Positions 63,073 through 64,000 of a stretch of 64,000 nucleotides of DNA are shown one piece after another. The notes below the pieces were generated by a model, which saw only the letters and a program-made list of their open reading frames with translations, ran no database searches and had not been told where the DNA came from. This stretch comes from an uncultured Lachnospiraceae bacterium (GTDB lineage Bacteria > Bacillota > Clostridia > Lachnospirales > Lachnospiraceae): positions 124,001 to 188,000 of the forward strand of contig CACYKH010000001.1 in assembly GCA_902774915.1 (NCBI GenBank), in the 5' to 3' direction. The position numbers were made by a program, and so were the translations under genes. How positions within the stretch are numbered: position 1 is the stretch's first letter; the number at the start of each line of letters is the position of its first letter.

Positions 63073-63100
63073 GGGGACAGCCATTTTATGGTCTGTCCCC
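63073..63100. terminator. Long inverted repeat after the carboxyltransferase gene
   Basis: Stem GGGGACAG / CTGTCCCC with an inner CCAT / ATGG pair, between two minus-strand genes. On the minus strand the following bases are TTAATCTAAT, a poor T tract, while the plus strand has a T-rich tract. It may still end transcription of the gene at the right edge. Confidence 0.55.
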
Positions 63101-63115
63101 TGTTTCTTCTTTATA

Positions 63116-64000
63116 TTACGCTGGATAAGTCTTGTTTGTAGTATCTGCCTTTGACAAATCTACACCAGTCTGCTGTGCCTGTCTATACTTAAAGAACTCT
63201 GTAGCAACCTGTGGGAATAATGCATATGAAAGCACATCCTCATCCTGCTGGCTGTACTGCTCGATTTCTTTTCTAAGTTTATCAAGCTCAGGCTCAATAT
63301 CATCTGCAGGTCTATGTGTAATTGGCTTTGTATCGCCAATAGCCTTCTTCTGAACCTCTGGATTGAAAGGCTTGATTGTCTGACCATACTTACCAGAAAG
63401 AAGGTCCTTAGACTCTTTGGTTACCATCTTGTATCTCTCACCCATCAGTACGTTGAGAACAGCCTGTGTACCAACGATCTGTGATGAAGGTGTAACAAGT
63501 GGTGGCTCACCGAAGTCTTTACGAACACGTGGAACTTCCTCAAGAACCTCCTGGAGCTTATCATCCTGCTTAGCTTCCTTAAGCTGTGAAACAAGGTTTG
63601 AAAGCATTCCACCAGGTACCTGGTAAAGAAGTGTTTTGATGTTAACACCAAGAATCTTTGTGCTCATAAGACCATTTTCAAGACACTCTTCTCTATATGG
63701 TCTGAAGTACTCAGCGATCTCAGCAAGGAGCTTCTGATCAAGTCCTGTATCTCTGTCTGTTCCCTTGAATGTTTCAACCATAACTTCTGTAGCTGGCTGT
63801 GATGTACCAAGAGCGAATGGAGAAATAGCTGTATCAATTACATCTACTCCTGCCTCTGCAGCCTTCATATAAGTCATTGAAGCAACACCTGATGTGTAAT
63901 GTGTATGAAGCTGGATAGGAAGGTTTGAACCTTCTTTAAGAGCCTTAACAAGCTTCTCTGCCTCATATGGAACAAGAAGTCCGGACATATCCTTGATACA
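63116..64000 (-). CDS. Carboxyltransferase, OadA/PycB type (5' end outside window)
   Basis: C-terminal 294 residues of a biotin-dependent carboxyltransferase, such as the oxaloacetate decarboxylase alpha subunit or pyruvate carboxylase subunit B. The visible part starts CIKDMSGLLVPYEAEKLV, the end of the TIM-barrel active site. QLHTHYTSGVASMTY with the metal histidines and DTAISPFALGTSQPATE follow. The conserved domain follows and the protein ends NKTYPA without a biotinyl-lysine (MKM) domain, so the carrier must be a separate protein. Confidence 0.9.
   Translation of the reverse strand, partial: CIKDMSGLLVPYEAEKLVKALKEGSNLPIQLHTHYTSGVASMTYMKAAEAGVDVIDTAISPFALGTSQPATEVMVETFKGTDRDTGLDQKLLAEIAEYFRPYREECLENGLMSTKILGVNIKTLLYQVPGGMLSNLVSQLKEAKQDDKLQEVLEEVPRVRKDFGEPPLVTPSSQIVGTQAVLNVLMGERYKMVTKESKDLLSGKYGQTIKPFNPEVQKKAIGDTKPITHRPADDIEPELDKLRKEIEQYSQQDEDVLSYALFPQVATEFFKYRQAQQTGVDLSKADTTNKTYPA

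Overview
The window looks like a chromosomal stretch of an anaerobic low-G+C Firmicute of the Lachnospiraceae, perhaps near Butyrivibrio or Pseudobutyrivibrio. This is inferred from gene content: an IspH-ribosomal protein S1 fusion, the Prp protease with an N-terminally extended L27, short HisG with HisZ, a DUF3048 lipoprotein, a PFL/UPF0210 protein beside an ACT protein, RNase E/G beside the rplU region, and A+T-rich spacers. Every gene I can support lies on the minus strand, so transcription runs from high to low coordinates. The region is gene-dense: no gene-free stretch exceeds 300 bases. The longest are 54247-54496 (rplS leader and promoter plus a terminator) and 13541-13778 (a G+C-rich repeat-like element). 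I see no tRNA or rRNA gene, CRISPR array, insertion sequence or prophage.

Layout from left to right. 1-4933: partial patatin phospholipase, proB and two FAD proteins. 4950-7968: DUF3048 lipoprotein, ybeY, phoH and rpsU. 8091-16064: a his operon (unknown small protein, hisZ, hisG, hisD, hisB, hisIE) running into alaS. 16150-20381: the conserved rplU-prp-rpmA-obgE-yhbY-nadD-yqeK-rsfS set behind an L21-type leader. 20538-27489: nitroreductase, a MATE pump, RNase E/G, PFL protein, ACT protein, a WalJ-like metallo-beta-lactamase-fold hydrolase and threonine ammonia-lyase. 27499-34097: ftsY, smc, rnc, plsX and rpmF, with no acpP. 34194-40970: ackA, a membrane diguanylate cyclase, coaE, polA and an anti-sigma-like zinc protein. 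41051-45837: an AIM24 protein, ilvC, ilvN, an L,D-transpeptidase and a phosphoesterase. 45838-57256: scpB, scpA, gpsA, plsY, der, yraN, rnhB, two signal peptidases around rbgA, rplS, ispH-rpsA and cmk.

The most unusual region is 57330-61698. In transcription order it encodes a MATE-type transporter fused to an RsbW-like ATPase domain, a STAS anti-anti-sigma-type protein, a protein with two tandem cyclic-nucleotide-binding domains, a terminator, and a PAS-linked class III nucleotide cyclase. It lies between an HI0933-family flavoprotein gene (61737-63041) and cmk-ispH-rpsA. I infer a signalling module joining cyclic-nucleotide synthesis and sensing to partner-switching proteins and a membrane transporter. 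No sigma factor or SpoIIE phosphatase is visible nearby. The right edge holds the 3' part of a carboxyltransferase (oxaloacetate decarboxylase alpha / pyruvate carboxylase B type) gene.

Several promoters can be read directly with -35/-10 boxes: rpsU, rpmF, rplU, ybeY, ilvN, the his operon, the diguanylate cyclase, plsX and rplS. Clear intrinsic terminators follow rpsU, rpmA, rpmF, rplS, ispH-rpsA, the longer signal peptidase, the AIM24 gene and the cyclic-nucleotide-binding gene. All functions are inferred from sequence motifs and gene order; no database search was run.
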